From NCBI RefSeq assembly GCF_003863965.1, contig NZ_RRCN01000001.1:5587054-5651053 (forward strand): DNA of 64,000 bases, read 5' to 3'. Both the position numbers and the translations under genes were made by a program. Of the stretch, positions 33,687-41,689 are shown piece after piece. The DNA is from Paenibacillus oralis. GTDB taxonomy: Bacteria; Bacillota; Bacilli; Paenibacillales; Paenibacillaceae. Numbering within the stretch: the first letter of the stretch is position 1; the number at the start of each line of letters is the position of its first letter. The notes below the pieces were generated by a model. It did no database searches. It was not told the origin of the DNA and saw only the letters and a program-made list of their open reading frames with translations.

Positions 33687-34160
33687 ATGCGAAATAAGGG
33701 CGGTTTGACAAGCTGGGAAGAATTCGAAAAGAATATGATGGAGCAATTTCCGTTTTTGCCTAAGAACTTCACTCAGGTAAATGCCGCCAGAAATCTATCC
33801 TGGGTAGGCGACTTTGTCCAAAAGCAGCTTCAAAAGTCCATGCCAAGCGATATCAATATCCCTATCTTCAATAACAAAGCGGTGAATTATAACCTTTACG
33901 AAACACACCGCAATCTAATTGTCCGATTGCCTGTTTCGGAGCATTTCTCCCAAGACCAACCTAAAGTCTCGGTTAATCGCAACAAGCTGCGGATTGTTTT
34001 TCCGTCCGGGGAGGAGCAGGAAATCCAGCTCAAAAAACAAGTGAACCCTAGAAAGTCCCGCGCAAAATACAAGGAAGGAATTTTGGAAATCCAAATGCCC
34101 AAGTTGCCGGAATCCCAAAATTTTCGCGATATCTTTATCGAAAGCGAAAACGAGGAATAA
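33687..34160 (+). CDS. Hsp20/alpha-crystallin-like protein
   Basis: A 157-residue protein with an N-terminal helical region (residues ~1-60) and a C-terminal alpha-crystallin-like domain: NYNLYETHRNLIVRLPV, then VSVNRNKLRIVF, and YKEGILEIQMPKL, which is the strand that closes the domain. Divergent relatives include spore coat proteins such as CotM. AGGTGA lies about 7 bases before ATG 33687, and CATATAAT upstream may be the -10. Role as a chaperone or coat component is inference. Confidence 0.7.
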   Translation: MRNKGGLTSWEEFEKNMMEQFPFLPKNFTQVNAARNLSWVGDFVQKQLQKSMPSDINIPIFNNKAVNYNLYETHRNLIVRLPVSEHFSQDQPKVSVNRNKLRIVFPSGEEQEIQLKKQVNPRKSRAKYKEGILEIQMPKLPESQNFRDIFIESENEE

Positions 34161-34169
34161 AAACGAAGG

Positions 34170-34210
34170 AAAAACACGCCCCGCCTGCAAAGCCGCAGCG
34201 GGGCGTTCTC
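34170..34210 (-). terminator. Bidirectional hairpin between convergent genes
   Basis: ACGCCCCGC (34176-34184) pairs with GCGGGGCGT (34198-34206). The minus-strand tail GTGTTTTTCC is the better T tract. Confidence 0.7.
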
Positions 34211-34243
34211 CAGCCGATTTTATTTTAAATGAACATCAAAGCA

Positions 34244-34942
34244 TCATTCCTCATACCCGTCAAGCAGCATTCCTCCATATGGTTCCAATGCCCGGCTGCA
34301 AACCCTGACCAGTTCGCCCGGATCATCCCGAAGATATAGCGTTTCCAGCCCCTTCTCCAACTCCGCCGCTGTTTCGGGAGCGTACTTTTGCAAAAAACGG
34401 TATAAGTGTTTCCCCTCGCCAAGCCATTGGTTGTTGGCCCGCAGGATAAACTCGCTTAATAATATGAGGAGCTTGCTGGCCACAAACCATGTTTCACAGC
34501 GTGGAATTTGGCCTTGCAAATCCGCGATTTTGTCGGAAATCGTATATCTGGCGAAATCCAGCTCTGCTTGCGACCAGGGCAACGGGCCATACTGCAGATC
34601 GTTTTGTGCTTCTTCGATAAATTTCAGGCCGTTTTGCCGCGAAGCCAAAACAACGCCCCCGGTCACCAGTCTCAGCAAAGTGGGATTGGCCGCCTGCAAT
34701 CCTTGGTCGTAGTGTTCCCTGTAATTCTCCGGAGTAAGTACAGTACATTCGATGATCCAATCCATAAAAGAGCTTACTTTATGAACATAACCCGGATCCT
34801 CTTTTTCAAAAACGACGATATCCAAATCCGAAGCCGCATCATGCTGGTTTATACTGGCGCTGCCGCCCAATATCGCTAACATGCAATCGGGATAATGCTG
34901 AGCTACAAACGTTTGAGCGTCCTCCGTTGGCGAATTTCGCAT
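34244..34942 (-). CDS. Nucleotidyltransferase domain protein
   Basis: A 232-residue protein with the polymerase-beta-like motif near the N-terminus: GGSASINQHDAASDLDIVVF, which contains the GS start and the Asp-x-Asp metal ligands (residues ~26-45). The rest is helical and resembles aminoglycoside-type or MNT nucleotidyltransferases without close identity. AAGGGGG is 5 bases upstream of ATG 34942. No resistance function should be assumed from sequence alone. Confidence 0.7.
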   Translation of the reverse strand: MRNSPTEDAQTFVAQHYPDCMLAILGGSASINQHDAASDLDIVVFEKEDPGYVHKVSSFMDWIIECTVLTPENYREHYDQGLQAANPTLLRLVTGGVVLASRQNGLKFIEEAQNDLQYGPLPWSQAELDFARYTISDKIADLQGQIPRCETWFVASKLLILLSEFILRANNQWLGEGKHLYRFLQKYAPETAAELEKGLETLYLRDDPGELVRVCSRALEPYGGMLLDGYEE

Positions 34943-35001
34943 AGAATCCCCCTTCTCCCCGTATCAATAAATTATATGAGCACATGAAGGGAAGCGTACC
35001 G

Positions 35002-35373
35002 ATGTCTGTAACAAATTGTCAGGCGCATGCACATGAGTTTTATGGTTCGACATCCATCAATTTGGGCCATCGGCATAACGTCCGGTTTTTTACTTATCCT
35101 GTTAATGGAGGCCCCGGAGACTGCCACTTTCATCGGTTCCAGGGAATCACTTTTGCCCTGAATCAACATTTCCATCGGTTTGAAGGCTACACCGGCCCGC
35201 CGGTTTATTTGCCTGACGGGTCGCATTTTCATATGGTTGACGACGTTGTGGATGACGAACCATTCGAATTTAGAGGCCAATATTATAAAACCGTAGAGGA
35301 CATCCCGCGGCATCGCCACAGTTTTCAGGGGCGAACCGGCCCCCCGCTGGGTTACGAACCTTCCAGTTGGTGA
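35002..35373 (+). CDS. ymaF: YmaF family protein
   Basis: A 123-residue histidine-rich protein. Repeated HxH units run through it: HAHEFYGST, GHRHNVRFFT, CHFHRFQGI, QHFHRFEGYTGPP, SHFHMVDDV and RHRHSFQGRTGPP, a pattern shared with Bacillus YmaF, whose function is unknown. The periodic histidines suggest metal binding. ATG 35002 has GAAGGGAAG about 7 bases upstream; an earlier ATG at 34984 has none. Its 3' end overlaps the convergent gerPC by 22 bases. Confidence 0.85.
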   Translation: MSVTNCQAHAHEFYGSTSINLGHRHNVRFFTYPVNGGPGDCHFHRFQGITFALNQHFHRFEGYTGPPVYLPDGSHFHMVDDVVDDEPFEFRGQYYKTVEDIPRHRHSFQGRTGPPLGYEPSSW

Positions 35374-35960
35374 AAGTAATCGATATATTTATCCGTCGCT
35401 TGCACCAGGTCATCCTTTAAACGCCGCTCAACCTGCTCATGCTGATCATGAACGTTCGCGTCCTCTTGCAATTGGGCCATATAGAAGGCAAGGCGGTCCT
35501 CGATTTGCCGGCTCATATCGTCCATGATTTTTTGCAACTGATCGGCCGTGAGGTTCAAATTGCGATGATTTGCTTTCTCGGCAAGCAAGGTGGCGATGTC
35601 CTCTTTTATGTATCGCTGCATTTCGATTTTGATGGTTTGGATAGACGATTTGGTTGGATCGCCGGGGTCCTGGCCTAGTGAAACGTCCTCCGTTTGTTTG
35701 CCGGCTACCGATAGATCTTCAATTGTTCCTTGATCATTAGGACTAATTCCGATGATCAGAGTACCGTTGAGGTTCTCTACTTTCAACTGCTCAAAATTGT
35801 AGTCTATTTTTTCGACATGCTGTCTCGGCATGGATTGTAAGGCCTGAAGTTGCTTCTTCAGCGCCGACATTTCATTTTCCAATAGAAACAATTTATCGTA
35901 TTGCCAGCGTAAGGCATGATTGATCTGATCCAGCCAATGATTGGGGTAATGTCCCGACAA
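35352..35960 (-). CDS. gerPC: Spore germination protein GerPC
   Basis: A 202-residue protein of the GerP set, which sits in the spore coat region and lets germinants reach their receptors. An N-terminal coiled coil (LDQINHALRWQYDKLFLLENEMSALKKQLQAL) is followed by the GerPC core with YNFEQLKVENLNGTLIIGISP. TTG 35960 was chosen because GGAGGAGG lies directly upstream; the frame also opens at TTG 35990. It is the last gene of the cluster, after gerPE, rather than between gerPB and gerPD as in Bacillus. Confidence 0.85.
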   Translation of the reverse strand: MSGHYPNHWLDQINHALRWQYDKLFLLENEMSALKKQLQALQSMPRQHVEKIDYNFEQLKVENLNGTLIIGISPNDQGTIEDLSVAGKQTEDVSLGQDPGDPTKSSIQTIKIEMQRYIKEDIATLLAEKANHRNLNLTADQLQKIMDDMSRQIEDRLAFYMAQLQEDANVHDQHEQVERRLKDDLVQATDKYIDYFHQLEGS

Positions 35961-36065
35961 AGCCCCTCCTCCTTTCTTTTTCTTTATCAATGTATGCTAA
36001 TCCATCGCATGTCTTGCAAAGAATTAGGTACATGGGAGGAAAATCACCAGACCTCGCTTTGGCAA

Positions 36066-36434
36066 TTAATCGCTTGGTATAAGATGCCTGATGTGCTTGG
36101 TGCGGTTCTTCGCGTCAAGTATCGCGGTATTGCCGATCTGCAACCCGGCGGAAGTTGAAATCCCCAAGATATAAAGATTGTTCACGCCAATGCAGGGGCT
36201 TTTATTCTCTTGCGTAAAAATGACTTCCTCATTGATTTCTTGGGAGGGAAACGGTTGAAAGAATATGGGCAACTTCTCCAATTTCCCCTCATCCCCCCAA
36301 AAGACAGGGATTTGGCGTTGTAAGGCGAAAACTTGCGAATCCGGAAAGATTCCCCATACATCTCCCACATGAACAAAAGAAGAATAAATGACGAAAGTGA
36401 CTTTCAGCCGATTAACACAAGATGTCCGTATCAT
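36066..36434 (-). CDS. gerPE: Spore germination protein GerPE
   Basis: A 122-residue GerPE-like protein: RLKVTFVIYSSFVHVGDVWGI at the start and GVNNLYILGISTSAGLQIGNTAILDAKNRTKHIRHL at the end, both typical of GerP beta-structured proteins. GAGG is 6 bases before ATG 36434. The gene begins 3 bases after the gerPD stop, so translation is probably coupled. Confidence 0.85.
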   Translation of the reverse strand: MIRTSCVNRLKVTFVIYSSFVHVGDVWGIFPDSQVFALQRQIPVFWGDEGKLEKLPIFFQPFPSQEINEEVIFTQENKSPCIGVNNLYILGISTSAGLQIGNTAILDAKNRTKHIRHLIPSD

Positions 36435-36437
36435 GGT

Positions 36438-36623
36438 CTACCTCGCAAAAGGAACAAGCGGCCCAATAATGAGGGATTCCGGCGGAGTATCGAATATGGA
36501 GGAGAGCCGAATGGAGCCGGTATCCCCAACCAAAACGACTGATGAACTGCCCACTGCCAAAATCTTAATGTTGTCCACCAAAATTTTATCGTTTGTAACA
36601 TCCAAGCGAATTTTTTCGTTCAC
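36438..36623 (-). CDS. gerPD: Spore germination protein GerPD
   Basis: A 61-residue GerPD protein with DNIKILAVGSSSVVLVGDTGSI and the family ending LSSIFDTPPESLIIGPLVP. Start is GTG 36623 (GGAAGG about 10 bases upstream); GTG 36632, three codons earlier, is also possible. It lies between gerPB and gerPE. Confidence 0.85.
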   Translation of the reverse strand: MNEKIRLDVTNDKILVDNIKILAVGSSSVVLVGDTGSIRLSSIFDTPPESLIIGPLVPFAR

Positions 36624-36665
36624 CCTTTTCACACCTTCCGCTTTAGCATATGTAGCGTCGGGTTA

Positions 36666-36875
36666 TCATCGCCCGCCAAATGGAACCACCGGACCCGGCA
36701 AGGCAGCCGGACCCGTTGGGGCTGCCTCCGGGGCGGGACCCGTAAACCCTCCGGTATTGTACAGATTGGATAACGATTTTATGATCCCGGCTGTTCCGAT
36801 TTGCAAAACTGAAGAATTTGAAATTCCGTTAACCCGAATGCACTGAATCGAAATGGTCTGCTGAACATGTATCAT
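36666..36875 (-). CDS. gerPB: Spore germination protein GerPB
   Basis: A 69-residue GerPB protein: VQQTISIQCIRVNGISNSSVLQIGTAG followed by a Gly/Pro-rich tail (FTGPAPEAAPTGPAALPGP). ATG 36875 overlaps the stop of the preceding gene as TAATG. Confidence 0.85.
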   Translation of the reverse strand: MIHVQQTISIQCIRVNGISNSSVLQIGTAGIIKSLSNLYNTGGFTGPAPEAAPTGPAALPGPVVPFGGR

Positions 36876-37105
36876 TAGGCTAAGGTCCCTCCCTTGGTGA
36901 CCGAACCATCGACAACAGCGGGGTCAATGGTTAGGGTCGTACTCAAGCCGCTGTTCGTAACGGGAAAATCCCCGGTATTAAACGATCCCGAGCCCGCAAA
37001 TGTTTTCGTGGCCGTTTGCGGGGAGATAACCAGCGTATCGCCAAAGTGAACCACACCACCGGAACTGATGTTAATGATCTTTACATTTCCAACGATTGCA
37101 GGCAT
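36875..37105 (-). CDS. Spore germination protein GerPA/GerPF family
   Basis: A 76-residue first member of the cluster: PAIVGNVKIINISSGGVVHFGDTLVISPQTATKTFAGSGSFNTGDF, a text shared by GerPA and GerPF. Position before gerPB suggests GerPA, but the two paralogues are hard to separate by sequence and only one is present here. GGAAGAAGG precedes ATG 37105. Confidence 0.85.
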   Translation of the reverse strand: MPAIVGNVKIINISSGGVVHFGDTLVISPQTATKTFAGSGSFNTGDFPVTNSGLSTTLTIDPAVVDGSVTKGGTLA

Positions 37106-37256
37106 CAGTTAAACACCTTCTTCCTCCACTTCGTCCCGCAGCTTAAAGCCGATCTGTTTTTCGGGCTAGGTAAGTAACCATTTCCTCGGTCCCTTCATCA
37201 TATGGAGCAAAGCGTCATTTCGTTACGGATCATCATGCATCATAAATGGCAGACAA

Positions 37257-37296
37257 CGAAAAAACCGCCCACAGTAAATGTGGAGCGGTTTTTTGA
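37257..37296. terminator. Bidirectional terminator beyond the 5'-nucleotidase gene
   Basis: AAAAAACCGCCCACA pairs with TGTGGAGCGGTTTTTT around GTAAA; T tracts are present in both directions. Confidence 0.85.
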
Positions 37297-37318
37297 ACTT
37301 TAATCGAACGTGCCGGTC

Positions 37319-39493
37319 CTATTCGCTCAGCGCGGACATAATCATCAGCACCAAATCGCTGCGGGTGACTTGCGATGTTTGTTCCAGTTCCAGTCCGCTT
37401 AAAACCTTGCCAGACACCGCGGAGATTAAGGATGCGGCCTCTTTAACGGTCAAGTTCTGCTCAGGGCGGAAAGCGGTGTCCGCAAAGCCGTCCGTATACC
37501 CCGCTTGCTTAAGCGCGGAAACGGCTGGCAATGCCCATGGCCCGATACTGTCTTCATCTGAAAATCCGGTTTCGGCTACCGCGTCGCCCAGATTGAAGGC
37601 CCGGCTCACCATCACCGCAAATTCGGCGCGGGTTACGAGCCCATCCGGACGGAATGTGCCGTCGCCGTAACCGTTGATGATGCCCGCGGACTCTGCCCGG
37701 GCAATCGCCGACTTATTGGGATCGTTTGCGATATCCGTAAACCGGGAAGCGACATTCTCCGCTGCTTGCCCGCCGGCCTCGCCACTGCTTCCTGCTTCGG
37801 CCGGAAGCGCCGCTCCTTTCAAATCCGTGATGCGGCCTTCCGTTTTGAGGTTTACCGTTCCTGCTTTGTCTAAATATTCGCGGAACACCTCATAATCGAC
37901 CAGATTCAGTTCATAGAAACGCCCGGCGTCTTTGGCTTGCTTCATCGAGCTGTAGAAGTCTCCGCCGCCGGCCATATAGGAGTTGGTGGCCACGATGTAG
38001 TTACCGTTTGGATCGATGTCGGAATATGTGCCGTCTTCATTTAGAATTTGTACTTTAACGATGCGTTGTCCGGATTGCGTTTTCTGTCCGGTTACATCGT
38101 CGACGACCTCAGGCTGCTTGGTCGAATCATAATAGAAGCGCAATCCCGACACCTGCGGGAAGCGGCCTTCCCCGTTTTCGACGCCGCTTACGCCGTTCTC
38201 CAATGCCGCAATGATTTCATTACCGGTCATCTTAAGCGCGGTCAAGTTGTTGCCGAACGGCATCGTCGTCAGCAATTCGCCAAGCGTAATATCGCCGGCG
38301 TCGATCGAGGCGCGAATGCCGCCGCCATTTTGGATCGTCACATATCCTTTCACATCGGGTTCCTTGACGATGCTCATCACTTTCGAGCGCATGCCGTCGG
38401 CTACCAAATCGCCCAGATTCGTCTCCTGCTTACGTACGCTGTCACGTTCGCCGTCAAGGGCAACGTCCGATTCGCCGACAACGGTTTGCTTCAGCTCTTC
38501 CAGCGGATCGGCGTATTCGGCCAGTTTGGCTACCGCTTCCGCATCGCCTTTAATCACGTAATTGTCGGCATCATCCTGCGCATTAAGGTCGATCAGCCCG
38601 CCTTTCCATTCCGTCAGCACGCCTTTATCGTCAAACGTTACATCCAGTTGGCCCAAATGTTCGTTATATTCACCCGTCTGAACGATCAGCGTCGGTTCCG
38701 TATCGGCGTTATGCACCTCAGGAACATCTAGCTGCGTGTGGGAATGACCGCCGACGATGATGTCGATGCCGTCCACCGCTTCCGCCAGTTCCTGATCTAC
38801 CGTATAGCCAAGGTGCGATAATACGATAATTTTGTCGATGCCTTCCGCTTCCAGCGCGTCCACCTGCTTTTGCGCGCTTTCTACTTCATCATTGAACTTA
38901 ATATTTGGCCCCGGCGAAGACAGCACCGAAGATTCCGGCGTGGTGAGGCCGATAATGCCTACCTTCTCGCTGCCGATTTCCTTGATGACGGCCGGATAGA
39001 TCTTTCCATCTTCCCCGGGTTTTCCAAGCTCGCTGTTGGCCATGCCGCTGAGCGCCGGCTCCGTGCCGAAATCGACGTTCGCGCTTACGAACGGGAACTT
39101 GGCCTGCTTCACAAACTCGGCCAATGCCGCGGGACCTTTATCGAACTCATGGTTCCCGAACGTCATGGTGTCGTATTTCATTGCGTTCATAAAATACAGA
39201 TCCGCCAGGCCGCTAAATTGATTAAAATAGAGCGTTCCCGAAAATACGTCGCCCGCATCCAAGAGCAAGGTATTCCCCGTTCTGGCTTCCTGCACGGCCG
39301 TGACACGCCGGCCGATGTTGTCCAGATGGGCATGCGTGTCATTCGTATGTAACACCCTAAGCTGAAACTCCCCTGATCCGCTTGCGTTTTCGGCTGCGCT
39401 GACCGGCGTCCCCAAGGCCGTACCGGACGCAAGCCCAGCCGTAATCACAGCGGCCGCAAAAAGCTTGGCGAATGACTTGTTCCCCAACTGCAT
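37319..39493 (-). CDS. Cell-surface 5'-nucleotidase/UDP-sugar hydrolase with SLH domains
   Basis: A 724-residue exported enzyme. Signal peptide (residues ~1-35), then a calcineurin-like metallophosphatase domain with VLHTNDTHAHLD, DAGDVFSGT, FGNHEFDKG and VGGHSHTQLD, then the 5'-nucleotidase C-terminal domain with IQNGGGIRASI and YMAGGGDF. The last ~130 residues hold SLH motifs (GYGDGTFRPDGLVTRAEFAVM and GFADTAFRPEQNLTVKEAASL) that anchor it to the cell-wall polymer. It should release phosphate and nucleosides outside the cell. GAGGAGG is about 10 bases before ATG 39493; ATG 39502 is too close. Confidence 0.93.
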   Translation of the reverse strand: MQLGNKSFAKLFAAAVITAGLASGTALGTPVSAAENASGSGEFQLRVLHTNDTHAHLDNIGRRVTAVQEARTGNTLLLDAGDVFSGTLYFNQFSGLADLYFMNAMKYDTMTFGNHEFDKGPAALAEFVKQAKFPFVSANVDFGTEPALSGMANSELGKPGEDGKIYPAVIKEIGSEKVGIIGLTTPESSVLSSPGPNIKFNDEVESAQKQVDALEAEGIDKIIVLSHLGYTVDQELAEAVDGIDIIVGGHSHTQLDVPEVHNADTEPTLIVQTGEYNEHLGQLDVTFDDKGVLTEWKGGLIDLNAQDDADNYVIKGDAEAVAKLAEYADPLEELKQTVVGESDVALDGERDSVRKQETNLGDLVADGMRSKVMSIVKEPDVKGYVTIQNGGGIRASIDAGDITLGELLTTMPFGNNLTALKMTGNEIIAALENGVSGVENGEGRFPQVSGLRFYYDSTKQPEVVDDVTGQKTQSGQRIVKVQILNEDGTYSDIDPNGNYIVATNSYMAGGGDFYSSMKQAKDAGRFYELNLVDYEVFREYLDKAGTVNLKTEGRITDLKGAALPAEAGSSGEAGGQAAENVASRFTDIANDPNKSAIARAESAGIINGYGDGTFRPDGLVTRAEFAVMVSRAFNLGDAVAETGFSDEDSIGPWALPAVSALKQAGYTDGFADTAFRPEQNLTVKEAASLISAVSGKVLSGLELEQTSQVTRSDLVLMIMSALSE

Positions 39494-39620
39494 AAAACCC
39501 ATTCCTCCTCATCCCATATAAATGCATTACATTAATAAATATAAGTTTAATAGAGTTGGGTGTAAACAATTTAAACAAATAATGCGAATCCCGCTGGATG
39601 ACCATAATCAGGAAAGATGC

Positions 39621-39649
39621 TATACTGAATGCAAGCCCCTTGCGGGCTT
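39621..39649 (+). promoter_or_regulatory. -10 element and early 5'-UTR hairpin
   Basis: TATACT at 39621-39626 is followed by AAGCCC (39633-39638) and GGGCTT (39644-39649), a hairpin placed where the transcript would begin, with ATTTTCTTT after it. It may stabilise the mRNA or attenuate transcription before the Shine-Dalgarno site at 39659. Confidence 0.4.
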
Positions 39650-39674
39650 ATTTTCTTTAAGGAGGACTGCTTGT

Positions 39675-39746
39675 ATGAGAACCATCAACATGGTCACGCT
39701 TGGTTGGGAAAAACAAGTTGGGGGTGATATCTACTATGAACCCTAG
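39675..39746 (+). CDS. Possible 23-residue leader peptide
   Basis: ATG 39675 lies 9 bases after a perfect AAGGAGG (39659-39665). The peptide MRTINMVTLGWEKQVGGD continues to a TAG at 39746, overlapping the next gene's ATG 39736 by 11 bases in another frame. Strong site and overlap suggest translational coupling; it has no recognised relatives. Confidence 0.45.
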   Translation: MRTINMVTLGWEKQVGGDIYYEP

Positions 39747-40203
39747 TTTTAAAGCCCTCGATGGAACCAGGACGCATTTGGTGAATCAACTCGTATTTTT
39801 TGACGAACAATACCCGTTTTTTGCGGATACTTATCTATTGGGATTGACCTACCACGATCGAAGAATGATGGACGCTCTCTTGCGCAAATACACCGCCGGA
39901 TTGATATCCTTGCTGGCGAACGAAGACACTGCGCTTCAAGAAAAGCTTCATCAAGTCGTGCTGATCGGAAGCAGCGTGAAAGTGGAATTTGAGGAAGACG
40001 GATCAACGGACTTGTTCACCGTGGTCTACCCCACGGAAAGCGATCCTGACAACAACCGGATCTCTTTTATCTCCCCGATCGGCAGGCAGCTGCTTTGTGC
40101 GGAATGCAATTCCCCCCTTGTCTTGGAGGTTCCGGACGGAACCCAGCGGATTCATGTCCGTGAAATAAAGTACGCTTATATCGGCGGATTTGATGATCAA
40201 TAA
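39736..40203 (+). CDS. GreA/GreB C-terminal-domain protein
   Basis: A 155-residue protein. The first ~75 residues are helical without the usual Gre coiled-coil pattern; the second part matches the FKBP-like C-terminal domain of Gre factors: VLIGSSVKVEFEEDGSTDLFTVVYPTESDP, then ISFISPIGRQLLCAECN, and VLEVPDGTQRIHVREIKY. Such proteins can bind RNA polymerase without cleavage activity. GGGGTGA is 8 bases before ATG 39736. It overlaps a short leader ORF. Confidence 0.7.
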   Translation: MNPSFKALDGTRTHLVNQLVFFDEQYPFFADTYLLGLTYHDRRMMDALLRKYTAGLISLLANEDTALQEKLHQVVLIGSSVKVEFEEDGSTDLFTVVYPTESDPDNNRISFISPIGRQLLCAECNSPLVLEVPDGTQRIHVREIKYAYIGGFDDQ

Positions 40204-40224
40204 CAATCACGCCTTTTAATCCAT

Positions 40225-40251
40225 TCCCCCGCCTTCGCGCGGGGGATATTT
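40225..40251 (+). terminator. Hairpin between convergent genes
   Basis: TCCCCCGC (40225-40232) pairs with GCGGGGGA (40239-40246), followed by TATTTCC. Confidence 0.65.
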
Positions 40252-40261
40252 CCAAAAGCGC

Positions 40262-40855
40262 TCAACTCAGCGCGTTCAGCATAAACCCATAGATATCCTG
40301 GTCGCTTAATACTTCGTCATCGGGAGTCACGATTTGTTGAACCTGCAAGCCGTACTTTAACGTGGCAAACAACTGCGCGACCTTTTTGGCGTCGATATGC
40401 GCGGGAATCACTCCATGGCGCTGGCCGACTTCAATCCAAGTTGCGGAATTTCGGATCGCGGTTTCGTGATAGCGCCGCAGAATGTCGTCCACGGCGGGCT
40501 TATCTCTTTGGCTAAGCAAATAAATGAAGATCAGGTTGGAAACACTGTCCGGACTGGCGGCGTGCTGCATCCTTCCGGACAATAGGTTCAGGGGGCCTTG
40601 TATATCGGCGGGCTTGCTGGCGGCTTGTGACACCGATTCGAAAAAAAGCTCATTCGTTTTCACGAATCCGGATTCCAGGATCAAAGCGAACAATTCATCT
40701 TTGCTTTTGACATAATGATAAATGGCTCCTTTGGTGAGCCCGCTTTGGTCGGCAATGTCTTGCAGCGTGGTCGCCCGGCAGCCTTTTTCCAAAATCATTT
40801 GTTCCGCCGTTTCCAGCAGCAGCTTGAGCGTGGGATTTATCGTTTTATCATGCAT
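40262..40855 (-). CDS. TetR-family transcriptional regulator
   Basis: A 197-residue repressor with HTH TTLQDIADQSGLTKGAIYHYVKSKDELFALI (residues ~33-63) and a helical ligand domain. GGAGG lies 9 bases before ATG 40855. The preceding small ORF overlaps its start by 19 bases. Two strong palindromic operators lie upstream of that ORF (41125-41170), so the regulator probably represses its own operon. Confidence 0.9.
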   Translation of the reverse strand: MHDKTINPTLKLLLETAEQMILEKGCRATTLQDIADQSGLTKGAIYHYVKSKDELFALILESGFVKTNELFFESVSQAASKPADIQGPLNLLSGRMQHAASPDSVSNLIFIYLLSQRDKPAVDDILRRYHETAIRNSATWIEVGQRHGVIPAHIDAKKVAQLFATLKYGLQVQQIVTPDDEVLSDQDIYGFMLNALS

Positions 40856-41079
40856 GGCCAAATACCTCCATTATATATAAGCGGTGTTATTCCGATGGTT
40901 GCAGGCTTGGGGAAGCCCGATTTAATCAGGCTATATAGCGAATCAACAAGCGGGACGACGGCAGCCGCCGATAGCGCCCATAAGCTGCCGGTATGTTTAA
41001 TGAGCAGGGTGTAAATCAGATAGGGAAGCACGATATTTACAGCTAACGTGATCATGATTTCTTTTCGCGTATGGTTCAT
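40837..41079 (-). CDS. Short membrane protein, probably truncated VC0807-like
   Basis: An 80-residue ORF with two hydrophobic segments: IMITLAVNIVLPYLIYTLLI and LWALSAAAVVPLVDSLYSLI. These resemble the beginning of VC0807-type membrane proteins of about 220 residues, but the rest is missing: the last ~15 codons run into the leader of the TetR gene. It is either a remnant or a very short membrane protein that couples translation to the regulator. AAAGGA is 11 bases before ATG 41079. Confidence 0.5.
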   Translation of the reverse strand: MNHTRKEIMITLAVNIVLPYLIYTLLIKHTGSLWALSAAAVVPLVDSLYSLIKSGFPKPATIGITPLIYNGGIWPCMIKR

Positions 41080-41124
41080 CTTGATTGGAGTCCTTTCTTT
41101 ACATGAGTGTGGTTGAAACAGTCC

Positions 41125-41170
41125 ATACCTTCGGTAGGTATCTTAAATTTTACATACCTTCGGTAGGTAG
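41125..41170. promoter_or_regulatory. Two TetR-type operators (ATACCTTCGGTAGGTA)
   Basis: ATACCTTCGGTAGGTAT at 41125-41141 is a palindrome with 6-base arms, and ATACCTTCGGTAGGTAG at 41154-41170 repeats it 29 bases away. They lie 46-90 bases before the start of the short membrane protein/TetR unit. Known TetR-family boxes have the same form. Confidence 0.75.
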
Positions 41171-41283
41171 GTCAAGTCTTTTGTTTTGGATTTGCATAAC
41201 ATCACTATGGCAAGGGCAACTTATGTATGATTGAAACTTATTCCCCAAGTTTATGATATTTTGCAATCCAGGAGGTCTTTAGT

Positions 41284-41463
41284 ATGAACAGTCAACGCGC
41301 TAAAGAAATCGTCGCTTCGCCGACAATGGTAAACGTAACCTGCGATGGGGTTCCGATCTACATTCAGCATGTGGATGAAAAAAACGAAACCGCCAGAATT
41401 TATCCTCTGGACGAACCGGAACAAGAGAAGGAAGTAGCTCTATCCCAACTTCACGAGCATTAG
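41284..41463 (+). CDS. sspH: Small acid-soluble spore protein, H type
   Basis: A 59-residue SASP of the H family: MNSQRAKEIVASPTMVNV, then CDGVPIYIQHVDEKNETARIYPL and the acidic tail EPEQEKEVALSQLHEH. It is made in the forespore and retained in dormant spores. AGGAGG lies 8 bases before ATG 41284, and a clear terminator follows. The gene stands alone, as usual for ssp genes. Confidence 0.93.
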   Translation: MNSQRAKEIVASPTMVNVTCDGVPIYIQHVDEKNETARIYPLDEPEQEKEVALSQLHEH

Positions 41464-41468
41464 TTTGC

Positions 41469-41505
41469 AGGAGGAGATGCGTGACGCATCCCTCCTGTTT
41501 TGTTT
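41469..41505 (+). terminator. Terminator of sspH
   Basis: CAGGAGGAGATGCGT pairs with ACGCATCCCTCCTG around G (41469-41498), followed by TTTTGTTTC. Confidence 0.9.
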
Positions 41506-41689
41506 CATTATAGTTAACATAATTATAATTATGTAACTTTTGCAAGTGGCGACACTCACAACCGTGAGAATAACGGCCTCGCTTGAAGGAACTGCTTCTG
41601 ACTTGCGCCGCTGTTGGTTTTGAATCTCCTTTTGAGCGCAACCTCTAAAAACAGTGCTTGATAGCCGAGTATTGGTACGGCGAACCATC

